A DNA stretch of 64,000 nucleotides from Gautieria morchelliformis (GCA_015179125.1 WHVA01000104.1:1-64000), one strand, 5' to 3'; counted from the stretch's first letter, positions 44,487-57,479 are shown. Numbers and translations: made by a program. The notes: generated by a model not told the origin, from the sequence alone.

Positions 44487-46519
44487 TTACACAATAAAGA
44501 CTTTGCTCTTGTTGAACAAGTTTATTGTCGCGTCGTCGATGTTCAAATGTGCCTTGACGAGCTCGGGTGGTGTCAGGGCCAACCACTGGTTAAGGCTGAT
44601 GTCTTGGAATTGGTCTGAGGACAATGCCCGAGTGTCAGACCATCCCTGAATTTGATCCTGTTATGGAAGCCACTCACCGGTCTTTGTGATCTCGAGGAAG
44701 TGGAGCGTGTCGTTGCCGATGTTTTCGATGTAGTGTCCGTTAGCCGGCTGTAGAACCCAGCCGGTGAGCATTGGCCGTGGGGGGGCGAGGCATTTGACTT
44801 ACTGGGACGTAGCCTATGTCACCTTGTACATAATTGAACGTTCGAGCATTGCCATTGGCCGCAAAGATGGTCATCCGTGCTGAGCCTTGGCTGCATTCCC
44901 CGGGGTCAGTTGAGCGCAAAGACATGGACACAACAGCGAATACTCACATGAAGAAAGACCATTCGGCTAAGGTAGTTTCGGTATTAGAAATGTAGTGCTG
45001 TTCTCAAAAATTTAAAAGTACCTTGGGTAGGGTGCCACTACACGGAATCATTAATAACGAGCCGGGAATGTCCAACTCGAGTTACACTCACATGAAGTTC
45101 CCTCATACCGCCAACTTCTACCGTAACCTCTGCCGCGGCGATTGTCTTTGACGCTGTGAATGTCGTGGAATCGATTACCTTCACAGTTCCGCCATGCACG
45201 GAGGTTACAGGCGACTTGGACCATGCGAAGGTGAGCGGGATCGCGTCTTGTCCCTGAGGATCCGCAACTTGATCTTGGGCAATTGGTGGCGGGGAAACGC
45301 CGGGGAAGATATAGAGTTGCTTTGCAGGGATGTGCGCAAATGCAGACTGGTCGGCCATGAAATTTTTGGCGAGGACTTCTTTGGGAATATGCGCCAACCA
45401 GTCGGTAAGGAGGAAGGTGTCGTCCTCGCTGAAGTTACCGTCATCGAAGACCTGGTAGGGGACTGCATCAGGAAATCATAATCGCCGTCTGACACTGGAC
45501 TCACCAGAAGGAACTCGGCACCTTCTTGAGTTGCGTTTGTCGCTTGCAGAGAGTGGGGGATACCGGGCGGGAAGTACCAGATGTCTCCGGGGTTCTGCAA
45601 GCGGTGGTTATGTGATATTCATGTAGACATTTGTGAAATACTGACAACTTCCGCTTCGAAGTTTTGACCGTTGGGACTTACAGACGTGACACGGACTGTA
45701 CCCTGTGGAGAAGTGAGTGGTTAAGTCAAAGGTAAAGGCAACAGAACGTACCGCGAGGATGTAGGCCCATTCTGCCGTCAAGTGCCAGTGAAGTTCCCTG
45801 CACGCATAGGTAGTTAGTAAATAGAGACCGGGCATTAGACATGGCTACTACTGCCTCACCGAATTGCACCCTGTTCTAACCTCATATTTACACCAGCCAT
45901 TTCAGTCTATATACGGATCAAAAAGAGGTCACGCTCATGTTTCCTTGAGGAACATACCGCAAGTGGCATGGTACCAACTGACGAGCAAGTTAGTACGCTG
46001 AAGAGACGCGTAAGGGGTGCAGCGGCTCACTATTTTGCTGACGAGCCCATCCACCAGTTTGGAAACGGTTGTGGGAGAGACTGAAAGGCCATTTCGCATT
46101 GTCGAGGCTACCGGCGTCAGTGCTCGGGGGAGCCAAGAAGTCGGGAGATTGCCTGGCTCCTCATCAGAAATGATCCTGATTCAACGTCTGCGAACGCACC
46201 TGTCAAGCGGGATGTTCTGAGGGCCGAGGATGGGAGCACCGAGGGAGCCTCGAACGGGCTCGGGCTGCTCGTCTTGGAACTGCTGGAAAAATGAGTCGTT
46301 GGGGTCCTCGCTGGCGAGTCCAGCGGTGAAGCTGCTGGCGGGGGCACTGGAGGTTTGTGTCGAACTGCCTCCCGCGCTCGCTGCTGAGCTCACAGAAGAG
46401 GCTGCAGAAGATGCGGTGGACGAGGCAGACGCCGAATCCGACGACTTGTCGTTGGCGGGAACGGCGAGCACGCTCGAGGCCAAGAGAACGGCGGTAAGAA
46501 TGGCTCGTACGTTAAACAT
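44487..46519 (-). CDS. Bicupin oxalate decarboxylase
   Basis: The enzyme converts oxalate to formate and CO2 with manganese. It is usually secreted, and many wood- and litter-associated fungi use it to control oxalate. A signal peptide (MFNVRAILTAVLLASSVLAV) is followed by a Ser/Ala/Thr-rich linker of about 45 residues. Spliced text then reads PDFLAPPSTDAGSLDNAKWP, LSHNRFQTGGWARQQN, AGVNMRLEQGAIRELHWHLT (first cupin, His-His-Glu of HWHLTAEW) and IWYFPPGIPHSLQ. The second cupin is GMRELHWHPTQAEWSFFMQG with NYVQGDIGYVP and GHYIENIGNDTLHFLEI. The end is LNLDDATINLF-like followed by NKSKVFIV and TAA at 44,487. At least eight short introns join in phase with no break seen. The Ser-rich linker suggests wall association or O-glycosylation, which is inference. 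Confidence 0.93.
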
Positions 46520-46599
46520 GTCGTTGAAGCTACAGAGGGGGCCCGAGACTGGGTGAACAGTAGCGAAAGTTGGACGCGACCCCGGCAGTTAAGTAGTGG

Positions 46600-48684
46600 C
46601 GCCAAGCCCCACAGTTTCGGGCGTCAGCGCACGCACCCAGTGGAGAACTGAAAAATCGATCAGGGGCAGGATGCTACCGACTCGAAACACCGACTCGGGA
46701 AGAAAGACGCGGTCACTGGATTATCGTGCTTACATGTTTTCTCCGTGAGGTTTTGTGATGTCCGAGAAAAGCGCTGCCGGGGTATGGCATAAGCGGGGGG
46801 GAGGGAGCTGGGAACTGGTAGGACCAAGTCATCGGCTTGTAGTACGAGAATATGGCCAGGATATGCAGGTCTCGGAAGAACAGCAAGAGGAATGAAGCAA
46901 TAACCAAAACAATGATGCCGAAGCAGTTATCCGGACCCGAAAGGCGGTTTTAACCGACATTTGGAGGGCCGAGGGGGAGTAATACATAATACCTGTGGCT
47001 TCAAATTTGCGCGCAAACAAACTCACCACTAGCCGTATAAGTCAGTATTCGATACAACTGGTGAGACTTGCAACATTTGGAAGAACGCCCAATTAGGTTA
47101 ACTGCGGAGGCAGCTATTTTTAGATCGATTTGCTAATCGGGTAAGGCACGGGCCAAGCAGCGCTCTCCACTGCCATTACACATGGACAGTTGTACAACTG
47201 ACGCCTTCGACCCGGGCGAGAACATATATCGGAATCCTCCTTCTAGAGATGCTCACTCTGACTGTACGCCATGGCCACATCAGTCTGGCGGTGACGTCGT
47301 CTGGAGCCACGACCAGAACGGAATCAGTGCAGCAACCTATGATGGCGACTTCCCATTGGGAATTAACAGATCCAGCTGCGCTAGAAGCTGTAAGACACGC
47401 TCACAGCAATCTCGGGGATGCAGTCCTCATGCTCTGCAGCTGGTCTCGTGCTCCAAACCACGCCGACTCGGACAAGACACTGTTGGAAAGTGAGATGATG
47501 TAGCAGAGCAGTGACTAACCTCTTTGACATGCCGGGCAGCAGAGCGTGTAGACTTGGTCTTGTGGCCATGGCTTGTTCACCGGTTATTTTGGCAGGGTCT
47601 ATTACCAACATCGAGATTGCGTCTCGTTACGCGCCTCTCTGTGACCCGGTTGGTTTTATCGCGATCTACGGGTGTCTCAGAGGTGTTTGTGTCAGGCGAG
47701 CGATCAGAAGGACGGATCTCGATTGCAGGGCCTTCGGCAGGGAATGCGGCAGAACAGCTTTGCGCCCGGGGACATGGACAGGCGGTGGAATACGAAGCGA
47801 TCAAGCCTCAACCGATCATTTGGGTCCCGCGACATCAGCACCAGAAGTAACACCGTGTGCATGCTGACACTCCCCAAAGCTCACTATTGGGGGTGGCACA
47901 CGTGAGTCGTATTTATTTCCCTCTCACGCATGTCGTTCCTTGCTCGGGAGACTGCTTCTAGGCGCGACGCTGTTGGTACATGTTATCCTGGCAGCGAAGC
48001 GAAGCTTGGCGACATTAGGAGGATCACTGCGCTATGAATATTTTCCGGCAGGCGGTACCTCCCGTCGCGTGTGCCTGATAACTGTTCAACTGCCCCCAGT
48101 GTGGCAGCATGGCCCTGGCGGTACATGGCTCATGAGGTTTTGTTTGCAAAATGATTATTTCATACTTGCGCCGCGCGATCTTTTTTTTTTTTTCAAATTT
48201 CCGAGGGTTGCGCGCCGTTTCAGAGCATGAAGGGTTTACGCGCGATGATTGCAAACTCGCGGCGTATACATATACCCATATTCGAAGCAAACTCGGCTCT
48301 CGTTTATAAATTGGCATCAAGTAAGTATACGTCCATACAGAAATAATCAATATGTGTACATGTTGTAGTCCGTCACGCGTCACAACGGTACCTGGCAAGT
48401 GCTTCGCGTTTGATTATTTGATACCGACCGGCACGGCCTAGATTCCCCCCGTCACAGGCCAACCCACCGTTCTGTTAGGTCGTCCGTCACAGTCCACAGG
48501 ATTGGAATCTGGTTTTTGAAAATGTTTGTCAGGCATCATTGCACTTTGAGATGATTTCGCCCGGCGATGAAGGTGTATATATCTCGCGCAGAAATTGGCT
48601 GAAGCATGACATGCATCACAGTCAAATTCATACATCAAACATTTGCTAGGTTCATTCACGAGTAAGAAGCTCAAAATTTCGGGT
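46600..48684. other. Spacer with one weak coding candidate
   Basis: A possible two-exon reading on the plus strand starts near 47,249 (MLTLTVRHGHISLAVTSSGA). It crosses a GTGAGA...GGGCAG intron at about 47,491-47,540 and continues to a stop near 47,850 (VSEVFVSGERSEGRISIAG). I recognise no family and overlapping frames are equally long, so it is not called a gene. A T run of 14 bases lies at about 48,180. Around 48,370-48,490, CCGTCAC-type motifs resemble those in the MITE that follows. Confidence 0.35.
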
Positions 48685-48975
48685 ATACTGTACCATTACG
48701 ACCATAGGTTCAGTCACGCGTCACAAGACCCCTTGAACCTGAACTCCCAGACCCCTAGTCACCCGTCACACATAGGTCTGAACTACAGGTTGAGTAAGTC
48801 CGAAATAGCAAATTTTTTTCGCACTTTGAGTCCATCCAAGGATGGACCGCATATGGTGTTCATTGAACTAATTCAAGTTCAGTCACGTGTCACGGTTACC
48901 TCTGAACCAGTGAACTAGGTAAAATTTCATGTCACACCGCCGAGATCTGAACCTATGGTCGTAATGGTACAGTAT
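48685..48975. mobile_element. MITE with ~29-bp terminal inverted repeats
   Basis: The left end ATACTGTACCATTACGACCA (continuing TAGGTTCAG) is matched exactly by its reverse complement ending at 48,975. The 291-bp interior has no coding frame but repeats TCACGCGTCAC, TCACCCGTCAC and TCACGTGTCAC. Similar GTCACGCGTCAC motifs lie just outside at about 48,368. A target duplication is not clear (AT or TA at best), so the superfamily is undecided. Confidence 0.75.
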
Positions 48976-48979
48976 TCCA

Positions 48980-51900
48980 TGTCTTGGACAACAGTCGTTA
49001 GAACACATACCTCTAGATGTGTATGAGTAGAAATGTCGCAAGCTATTGCACTCGTCTAGTTCTTCAACACTAGGTTGGAACGTTTATGAGATAAACTCAG
49101 ATAAACCCCTGGTTTTTGATTACTGTAAGTTACAAGTGTTGCGCCTTTGACGTTGATATACGTGGAGGATTAATTAATTAAATCATTAGATGAGGATATC
49201 TGCTAGGTCTCTTATGTGCTGTAGCTTCGCGGTGTGGTGCTAAAATAACGGAGACTTATATGAGATTTTAATTAATTGAATCTCACGGAACGTATTTTTG
49301 TTAGGAACCTTCGCTGTACTGTAATAGCGGGGATGAGAGTAAGCTAAGTAATGTAGAAGGCATGGATTGTGAAGTAACCCGCCGACCGGAATGTTAGTCA
49401 CGGTGCCACCAGGATACCTCAAGCGTACGACGGCCTCACGAACAGCCCGGCAGCTCGCGTTTGGAGTTGAATTATAGCCGGGACGGAATATGGTAGTAAG
49501 AACAAAGGTAACGGCAATGAGAGCAGGGCCGCAAACATTATGAATACGCACCGTGTTCCGCAGCGAAGACACCGCAAGGCCAAGGCGCCAAAACTGGGGC
49601 TCCACTGGGGGTAGAGATTCCTATCCCGGGAGGCGGAATATGAGGATTTCCCGCTCAACACTAGACGGCTCTTCGAAGGACGCACCTTCTCAGCTACCGC
49701 TTCGGCAGTTAATCAGCATAATCAGCGTGTTACCTGCATGAGTATGTCTAGCTTAAATGGCAGTAGTGTACGTCGCATGGACCAATAATCCTGATCTCCA
49801 ACTGGCTGTCACATAAATTGTCCACACGATGTTGATGGGTTTTCTCCGATACGGACTCGGAGAAAGAAAACATTTTGCTATGAATATCGGATCAGAGCTG
49901 ACTGTGCGAGATAGATGGATTAGTACTAGTGATGGGCAAACCTAATTTGCGTATAGTCACTGTGCGCCAAAGGTTCCAACCCGTAGAGAAACGGTAACGA
50001 AGACTCCGGATGGGTGATTACATGCAGTGCACGGACGCCGAAGCGTACTACTTCGGGATCTGAGATAAAGCAAATTAGCACCTACAAAATTAGCTGTGCG
50101 TCTAAATATAGGGGTGATTATTATAGCTGTGCGGTGTCCACCTGTCCCTGCTTCGGCGGTTGAGATCGTCCAGCAATCACTTGAATACGTTCTCAAAGGG
50201 TCACAGTAACCACTGCCATGTAAGGATTCAATATTCAATAAACAGACCCGCGGAGAACTTACTCGGCGGTCATGGTTTCCATCCAGGGAGCCTGTGAACC
50301 CCGGATTGCAGTTAAGGTATGCAGCCGGCACTTTTCTTTGGCGGGGGTAATGAATACATACCATGGACATATCAGTCTTGCTGATCTGCAACCTCCATTT
50401 GTGCTTCCGTCTCTTAATTTTTCCGGAAAGGGAATTTATAATGGCAATGACGACCCTTGCCTTCGTAGGCTAGGAAGCCCCATTCCATCGGGAACCTAAA
50501 GTTTAGAAGCACGTATCGGTTCGGCTCCATGCAGCGTGGCTACTGCACATGGTGATCAATGCCAGATGGTGTCACTGACGTCACGGTCATCGCCACCGGC
50601 ATACTTTATATGTCAACGCACTGTTTTTCCAACACGGTCGGCGTGCATGAAGGGATTCACTGTCCTTATGGTGCCCTGTATGACGCTCTAATATACACGT
50701 TCATACACTGACTCCCAGGACATCTCTCCAGTCGGCGCTAGGGGCCAGTTTGTGTAAAATGTGGACGGTCGTGTCCCACCCAAGTCTTTCCCATTTGTGG
50801 CACACAACCTCACTCATCGTGGAAATCTTGGAATCGGTTCTGTTCGCTTTGCGCAATTGAGATGGCGACGCCTTCGCGAACCCGGTCCCCATCTTCGCGA
50901 ATTGATTCCTCCCCTAACTTCCAACTCACTTCTCGGCAGTCTGGCGACACATTCTGACAGGCTAGTATAACACAATTCTGGTCCGCACCACGCAAACCAC
51001 AAACATGCTATGCGAGATCCTATTCAGGGATACGTCTCCGAATCCGGGGCACATCGATTATTCTCCTGATACTGCCAGTGCTGTCCGCTTCGGAAGCTAC
51101 TACCTGCTATTATTCCCTAGGCGAACTTCCAGCACCCACAAATACGCCAAAGCTATTACATTGCATCACACCTCTCATGTTGTAGACAAAACCCTCGACT
51201 CGTCACAAGAGGCCCGATCTTCCTCATGTCTCTTCTTAGCTTCAGGTCCTCGATCGCTCCCTGATATTTATTTCTATCGTCCTGCGGGTAGCCTCCTCGA
51301 TTAATAGATTCAGAAGCCGTGTTATAAATGGTAGAATCATCCCCGACCTTCTACTTGATATTCCACGTGGCTTCGGCTTATCCCTGGTTGATTCCGCTAG
51401 AACGACGGAGCGGTGATCAGCGTGGGAGCCCCGCGCACGCCGCACTACCGAATCGAGGTTTAACGCGTAATTCTGACGACACCACACCCCGCATCGGACC
51501 CTCCTAATTTATTCTATATAAGTCAACAGGGGTAGCAGGGACAGTGAATGTTCAGAACGAACTATTGAGAAGCCTGAAGCTCAGGAATTGGCCAGCGGTC
51601 CTGACGCCTGAACTTTTGGGGAGGTAACTTTAGGCCTAGAGCCTAGGTTCGCTGACTTCTGGATCGAGGTAGTCCAAATCTCGCGGGTCTAGGATGGTGT
51701 GCACTGAAGTCTGAAGAGCCGAACCGTCTGAAGGCTTGGCTTTGTACAGCACTTGTGGCCCCTGCGGGGCCTAGAAGTATATGCAGTACGTGATCTGCTT
51801 GAATAATCTTGAAAGAAAAAAGGCTGATCGACGAATCGCAGCGCTATAACGCTAATGATAGTAGCCACGTTTTGCTGCAAGCTAATGTAAGTATATCCGT
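48980..51900. other. Spacer without recognisable gene
   Basis: Minus-strand frames at 49,685-49,240 include a hydrophobic run (FIMFAALLSLPLPLFLLPY), but there is no consistent start or splice pattern. Others (50,391-49,957 and 51,005-51,304) have no recognised content. No repeat structure was noted. Confidence 0.4.
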
Positions 51901-51944
51901 GGACTAAAGCTGCAGCCTACTCATGGATGGGATTATATTTTTAT

Positions 51945-52115
51945 ATCGAAGTTGCAGCTTATTCCTGGACGAGTGTATATTTTTATACGGAAGCAGCGTA
52001 TATTTTTGTATCGGGGTTGCAGCTTATTCCTGGACGAGTGTATATTTTTATACGGAAGCAGTGTATATTTTTATATAGCTTATTCCTGGACGTGTGTATA
52101 TTTCTATGGTGAAGC
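51945..52115. repeat. 66-bp minisatellite next to the DDE transposon
   Basis: Two units of 66 bp, starting TTGCAGCTTATTCCTGGACG at about 51,952 and 52,018, and a third shortened unit from about 52,076. Each contains GTGTATATTTTTATACGGAA. The array ends about 40 bp left of the transposon's target TA. Confidence 0.75.
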
Positions 52116-52328
52116 AGAATTATCTTTGGCGAGCAGTCCATGCATGATTCGTTTAAGATAGAGGACAGCTAGACTCCGCAACCTCTAAGCGCGCATGACT
52201 AATATCAGGGTTAGGGTTAAGGTGGCAAAAATCTACCTCGGATGTCGTTGCCCGTAAACAAGTAACTTCGAGGTTCCCAAACCTACTGTGGCATCTAATA
52301 ATATATACTCAGTTAACTATAGAAAGCA

Positions 52329-54950
52329 TTAGAGCTCCTCCAATATTGAATCAGGAAGAACTCGATGTCCATGATACTTCCGATTTGCCCAACTTGCCTG
52401 CGTGCCATTCAACCCATTTCGGTAAGCATCCATGAATCTCGCAGAACGATTAGCAAACCTGTATCATATCCTCACAGTGAGCTAGTGTTTCCATAGAAAA
52501 ATAAGGAGGGGAAAGCACCTTCGCATCTTAAGTAGGTTTACCTTATCTAGGCACATTCGGACATTCTGTTCCATTGCAGCCTCATTTTGGGTTGGTGGGA
52601 GCATCCGATACTCATACTTTGCAGCCCCCCAGCATTGCTCAATAAAATTGAGCTCGCAATGGAATTTTGGGTAAAAGAACGCTATGTGTCCGTGAGACTC
52701 TACAAGCTCGATAATCTTGGGTTTCTGAGATGCAAAATCTTCCTGGTTGAATAAAAGTCGGTGGCAGCAGCAAGCAGCAGTTGGATCTGCACATTTAAAT
52801 GACTTGCACTGGGCTGGAAGTGAGCCTTCTTCCTTGAAACCCCGTTCTTCGATGATTAATTTCATACCCTTAAACCAGCCAGGCATGGTGGGATGGTTCT
52901 CTGGGAAATAGAAGTCATGCGGCTCTCCATTTGGAAGTCTTCCTGGCCCCATCTTGCATTTTCCACTTTTCCCGAGCCAAAATTTTGGAAATTTTGGCAT
53001 GTGACGTGCAGAAAGGGCATCGTCAGCCCGCTTCTGGTGTCCAGGTGCGTTGTCGAAACCAAATGCGGCAACCGCAGTTCCTGGGAAATTGTCTTCGAAA
53101 AGCTCAATGGCGAGTAGTGTCTGTGAACACAAATCATCACAGTCAAAATAGCCATCGCGATTTCTCCCTGCTTTAAATAATATACGAGCTTCTCTCGTGC
53201 TGTAGTGGAAACTGAGCCTTTTCCTTTGAAATTGTAGTTAACTTACCCATCCTTGGACTTAAGCCAGCCCAGATCCGGGGAGCAGAAATCTGAGACCATT
53301 ATCGAGGCTCCTTCTCCTTTTCTGACTGGTTCTGCAGTCTCCGTAGTATGTACCCAGTGCGTTTTTCGCCGATCATTTGCATAAAATGACGACTTGTCAT
53401 GAGTCACCAATACTATTCGCTTCTGTTCTGGGAAGGTTGGCATGGCACGCGGGTAAATGGGATCATTTTCATTTGACCAGGTCATCATCCGGTCTTCAAT
53501 TGATGCCCAAAATGGTAGAAAGGTATCTTCACGATATTCCACGACATCAGCACGTTCGTGCCCATCCACATACATGCCATGTGGTGCCTTTCCATATCGG
53601 TAGTCCATGGCATTCATCCAACGACGTGCAGTGCGCTCACTTGGTGTTTTTTTGATCTTGAGCCGAGACCTGACCTCTGGGCGTTCTAGGTAATGCACAA
53701 CATCGATGGCCCGCAGATATTTTTTGTCTAGAGATCGCAGGTGGAGCTTCAGTTCTTCGGCAAGATCCTCATCTTCGAGTCTGGACTGGATGTGCTTTCC
53801 ATAGAAGCTGACTGGCAACTGGTCATTGTTGGCCAGATATTCCCAGACCCATTTGCATAGAGACCGCGCAAGTCCCTTCCCTTTTCTGGAAGCTGTTGAT
53901 GCTATTAATGATGCTTCCTGCCAGCCATTGCCTGCAGTATAAAGTCGCAAAAATGCGAGCATTGCAAGCATGCGGCCATGGAAGATGACATCGAGTGTCT
54001 TTTCCTTTGAACGTCCAGTGAGGTTCGTGATCGCGGCTTTGATCTCAGGTGAGTCACAGGGCGGGAGTTGGGCCCAAGCTTGTCGAGTTGCATTGATGGG
54101 TGTACGCTAGCTGTCGTCATAATCTCTGTTATCACCTTCATCATCCCAGTCATCATCCAGTTCCATTTCTGACGTGCATGGAACCAAATTCTCGGTTTCC
54201 ATGGTAGCCATCGTATTCCTGGCTTCGACTCTGCTTGTTGCTTCGTCTTGACTTGCCGCCTCCTCCTCCTCCTCCTCCTCCTCCTCCTCCTCCTCCTCCT
54301 CCTCCTCCTCCTCTTCCTTGTGTATCTCTGTCTCTGTCTCCTCTTCCTCTTGTCTGGCACAGAAACTCCCCACTGAAATGCAGTCCATCTCACTGTCTTG
54401 ACTGGACCCATGCGACATCCGGCGTTTCTTGAAATATGACGTGATTGACTTGTATCCGTGACTGCGGAGGATCATAGTATTGGATTCTGAATCCATTTCG
54501 CGCTTACGCTCTGTGCGAGGGGCTGGGTTTGTCTTGCTATAATGAGACGGCCGGCCTCTCTTCTTCGCATTATCAAGAAAATTTTTGATGCCATCCTGGA
54601 GCTTTTTGGTGAAGGTAAGCAGCTGTACATCATTATGGACATCTATTTCATCGGGAAAAGAGTCAATTGAGGCAGAGAAGGATGAGCTGCGGCTGCTGTG
54701 CACAGAAGGGGTGCCGAAACTCGAGCTGCTTGAATCAAACTCTTCATTGTGCTGAACTTCTGGCTCTTGTGGCTTCAGCGAGGCTTCTTCTACAACTAAA
54801 GCAGCGTTCTGGAGTTTGGGAGGAATAAACAATGAGAATTGGGCTCAAGACACATTGAATGAGGGGGAGAATCAGTCAAAAAGTCACCTTTTTCGCATTT
54901 TTACCAAGGTTTTTTAGCCTTAATAAGTCCCTGGCCTTCCTGCGACCCAT
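52329..54950 (-). pseudogene. DDE superfamily transposase, disrupted
   Basis: Exon 1 (54,950-54,888, MGRRKARDLLRLKNLGKN) splices to exon 2 at 54,808. The N-terminal half is acidic with a long polyglutamate tract (CTC repeats, 54,257-54,311). The catalytic part follows in the same frame: AWAQLPPCDSPEIKAAITNL, LAMLAFLRLYTAGNGW, VTHDKSSFYAND (first Asp), FGFDNAPGHQKRADDALSAR (second Asp), FYPKFHCELNFIEQCWGAAK (Glu), and a last exon ARFMDAYRNGLNGTQASWAN ending at 52,329. All three acidic residues are present. Breaks are an in-frame TAG at 54,107-54,109 and an apparent one-base phase problem at the 53,243/53,200 intron. The stop could be read from CAG by one change. The protein is typical of Agaricomycete IS630/Tc1-related elements. 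Confidence 0.8.
54257..54311. repeat. CTC trinucleotide run (polyglutamate codons)
   Basis: About 18 tandem CTC units encoding glutamate on the minus strand inside the transposase N-terminal half. Length polymorphism between element copies is likely. Confidence 0.9.
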
Positions 54951-55339
54951 AGTAAAGCTTCACAGCTGATAACGAGGCGCTGTTACTGTCCTAAAGAGCT
55001 CCAGAGGCTCAAGATGAACTACTTTTCAGACTCCGCTAGCTCTCGGGAGTTGCCGGATTGAGGCAAATTTCGAGAGGTCAAAAATTTTACTTTCGTCCCC
55101 TGCATCTAAAACATGTATTTGAAGATAATGGAGCAAAAAAAACTTTTTGGTCATATTTCAAGACTGAGGGTAGAATAATCCACAAAGCAAAACCATAGGA
55201 AAACAGACAAAGGTCTTCTAAATGATTTTACGGTACCAGATTTCCTAATTGAGTCTTGCTGGCAACGCAGAAAGCGTTGCCTCACATTGGCAAGGATGGG
55301 CGCTTAGAGGTTGCGGAGTCTAGCTGTCCTCTATCTTAT

Positions 55340-57475
55340 GCGATTCTTACTTATCTAGATTTTCGTATCGGGATCAGGATCGCGCTCCCTACTAGTGAAT
55401 GGTGCATGTCTACCACCGCACTTTGAACCAAAAAGCTTCCTTAAGAAATTTGGTAAAAGTCAAGATATCTTCTGAGTATCTGCCAAATATCTCCTATCGA
55501 GATATTTGGCTTATATGTTAGCCGATATTCCAAATATTATCCAAGTGGATATATGTGGACTTGTTATTTTTGCTTGATCAATTTCTATAGTAGTGTAAGT
55601 AATACATAGTATCATATTCATAGTTCTATATTGCAGGCACGCGTGTCATTACCTCGATGCGTTGTTGACGCGTCACTGTTGGACAACAAATCTGGCGTGA
55701 CAACTGCTACATCGTTGTACTGTCAACATCCATACGTTCACGCATACCTGCACTCTGCCATTGCACGGACTGCATGTGCCACTTGCTTCAGATCCCTCAC
55801 ACCTGTGATCATCACCTCAAGGCAGACAAGGCAAACTAGGCCGGCAAACGCTAAGCTGTGGCTTGCAAAGCTTTGAGAGACAAGCAGCTTGAGTCTAAGT
55901 TGAATTCTTATCGCTTTCGCCCTGATATAGCCCTGACGCATGTAAGAGCCTCAGGGAATGCATATATCATGAGGCATCAATCACGATCGGCGACGACTTT
56001 GACCAAGGCCAATCAGGTAAGGACTCACTAAGAACAGGTATCTCCGGTGTTCCCCCAGGTGAGGGAGATGGTAGGGATTGCTTGACACAAGAAGTGCAGG
56101 ATACTCGCAGCAAGAGCGAAGGTGAGCCCGGAGCCTGGCCTACAGGAAGCATGGATCCTGGTGGGCTGTCTCCATTGACAAAATGGCCACAGAGACACAT
56201 GGTCTGCTGACCCTGAGCTCTCATCTCTGGCTGGCTCTGAGGGACCAGCTATGGACTTTCCATCTGATGACTTGCTGCTGTCAGGGGAACCTCCTTCTGT
56301 AGCCATTCTGAGCTTGGCTCTGGTCCCAGTCCAAGGACATCCTGAACCACTGAGCCATCCTTAAGTCTGTCTTGATCCCGAGACTGAGTTTCCAAACCTG
56401 CAGCTTTGGCACTCATCCCAGAATGGCATCAGGGTTGACACGTAGTAAGGGGTCACTGGAGCAGGCAGGGTTAGGAAGTGGGTGTCCCTGGCTGTGGTCT
56501 GGGGCGTCCAGAAGCATGAGGTATATACAGTCAACTCTGTCTTAATGTTTAGAACATAAGTTGTACTTAAGACTTGACCTGAGACTAGGGCCAAGCCAAG
56601 GATTGGGACTGGGGGCTTGGCTTCAACTTTGTAGGTTGCACCCACTACAGTGTTCCGCCCTAATTTCGGGAATCGGGTTCAGCTTCAAGCTGAAGTTCAG
56701 GAATAGATATCAGACAGAGGAGAAGAGATATGAGGATCTAAGGAGGCTAATCAAAAAGGTCATGTGATACAGCATTTATGAGTATATAATATATATTATA
56801 AGAGTATTAATAACAACATATAGGAATATATAGCAGTATTTATAAGGAGAATAATAGATGTTATTAGAAGATTTGTATATATTTAAACATCTCAGAGATA
56901 TATATACATATGAGAGAGTATTAGACTACAATATAAAGTAATAGATACTTGGATAGCTATTTCTAATGCAAAGCATAATAATGTCTCCTGGGAATGAGAT
57001 TCTGTCTCCGCCAAACAGCCACCTGTCGTCGAATATAACCCAGCCGTCTCAACATTAAGCCCCTACTCCCCAACACCACCAAAAAATCTGAACCTGGGCT
57101 CAATAGAAAGCTCTCACTGAGCACATTCCAGGAAAATTAATATTTTCATACTATCTTCAAAATTGATTCAGTTATAAGTATATCTTTGTCTTGTATAATG
57201 TTCTCACTCCCATGTATACTACTTATTGCATGCACACTTGCACTTTCACCAACTAAGAGCCTCTTACAATTATTATGAATATGAACTGGTGTATGTTTCT
57301 GTAATAGCAATTTACTCGACAAACCCCATTACTTTCAAAGCCAGAGACATCGCGCTTCATGTCCTGCCCGCGGCACTACTACTGCCACTGCCTCAGGACT
57401 TTGTTTCCCCTTAGAGCCTGAGTTCTTCTGGCCACGAAAATCAGTCGGATCCATGCCATTGGTCAATGTGGGCTG
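55340..57475. other. AT-rich spacer, no supported gene
   Basis: A perfect 12-bp hairpin (GCCAAATATCTC with GAGATATTTGGC) lies near 55,486-55,514. At 56,306-55,967 (minus) two frames with text such as MATEGGSPDSSKSSDGKS and PGSMLPVGQAPGSPSLLL could join by a frame change into a degraded gag-like stretch. Bases 56,770-56,950 are almost pure A/T with TATATA runs. Nothing else was recognised. Confidence 0.4.
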
Positions 57476-57479
57476 CTGC

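Larger units (their letters stand above)
52156..55336 (-). mobile_element. DDE transposon with TIRs and TA flanks, 3181 bp
   Basis: The left end AGATAGAGGACAGCTAGACT (continuing CCGCAACCTCTAAGCGC) is repeated as a perfect reverse complement at the right end, about 37 bp. TA lies immediately outside both ends (52,154-52,155 and 55,337-55,338), the target duplication expected of IS630/Tc1/mariner-type elements. The single gene inside reads on the minus strand and encodes a DDE transposase. Just inside the left TIR, GGGTTAGGGTTAAGG (52,208-52,222) resembles two telomere-type repeats, probably coincidence. Perfect termini suggest a recent insertion, though the gene itself carries breaks. Confidence 0.88.

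Noticed and set aside
47249-47850. Possible two-exon gene
   Set aside because: The join is in phase, but the product resembles no family I know and two other frames are equally open, so it is only mentioned in the spacer entry.
52208-52222. GGGTTAGGGTTAAGG as a telomere or interstitial telomeric tract
   Set aside because: Only two units, located inside a transposon end. Chance or element sequence is sufficient.
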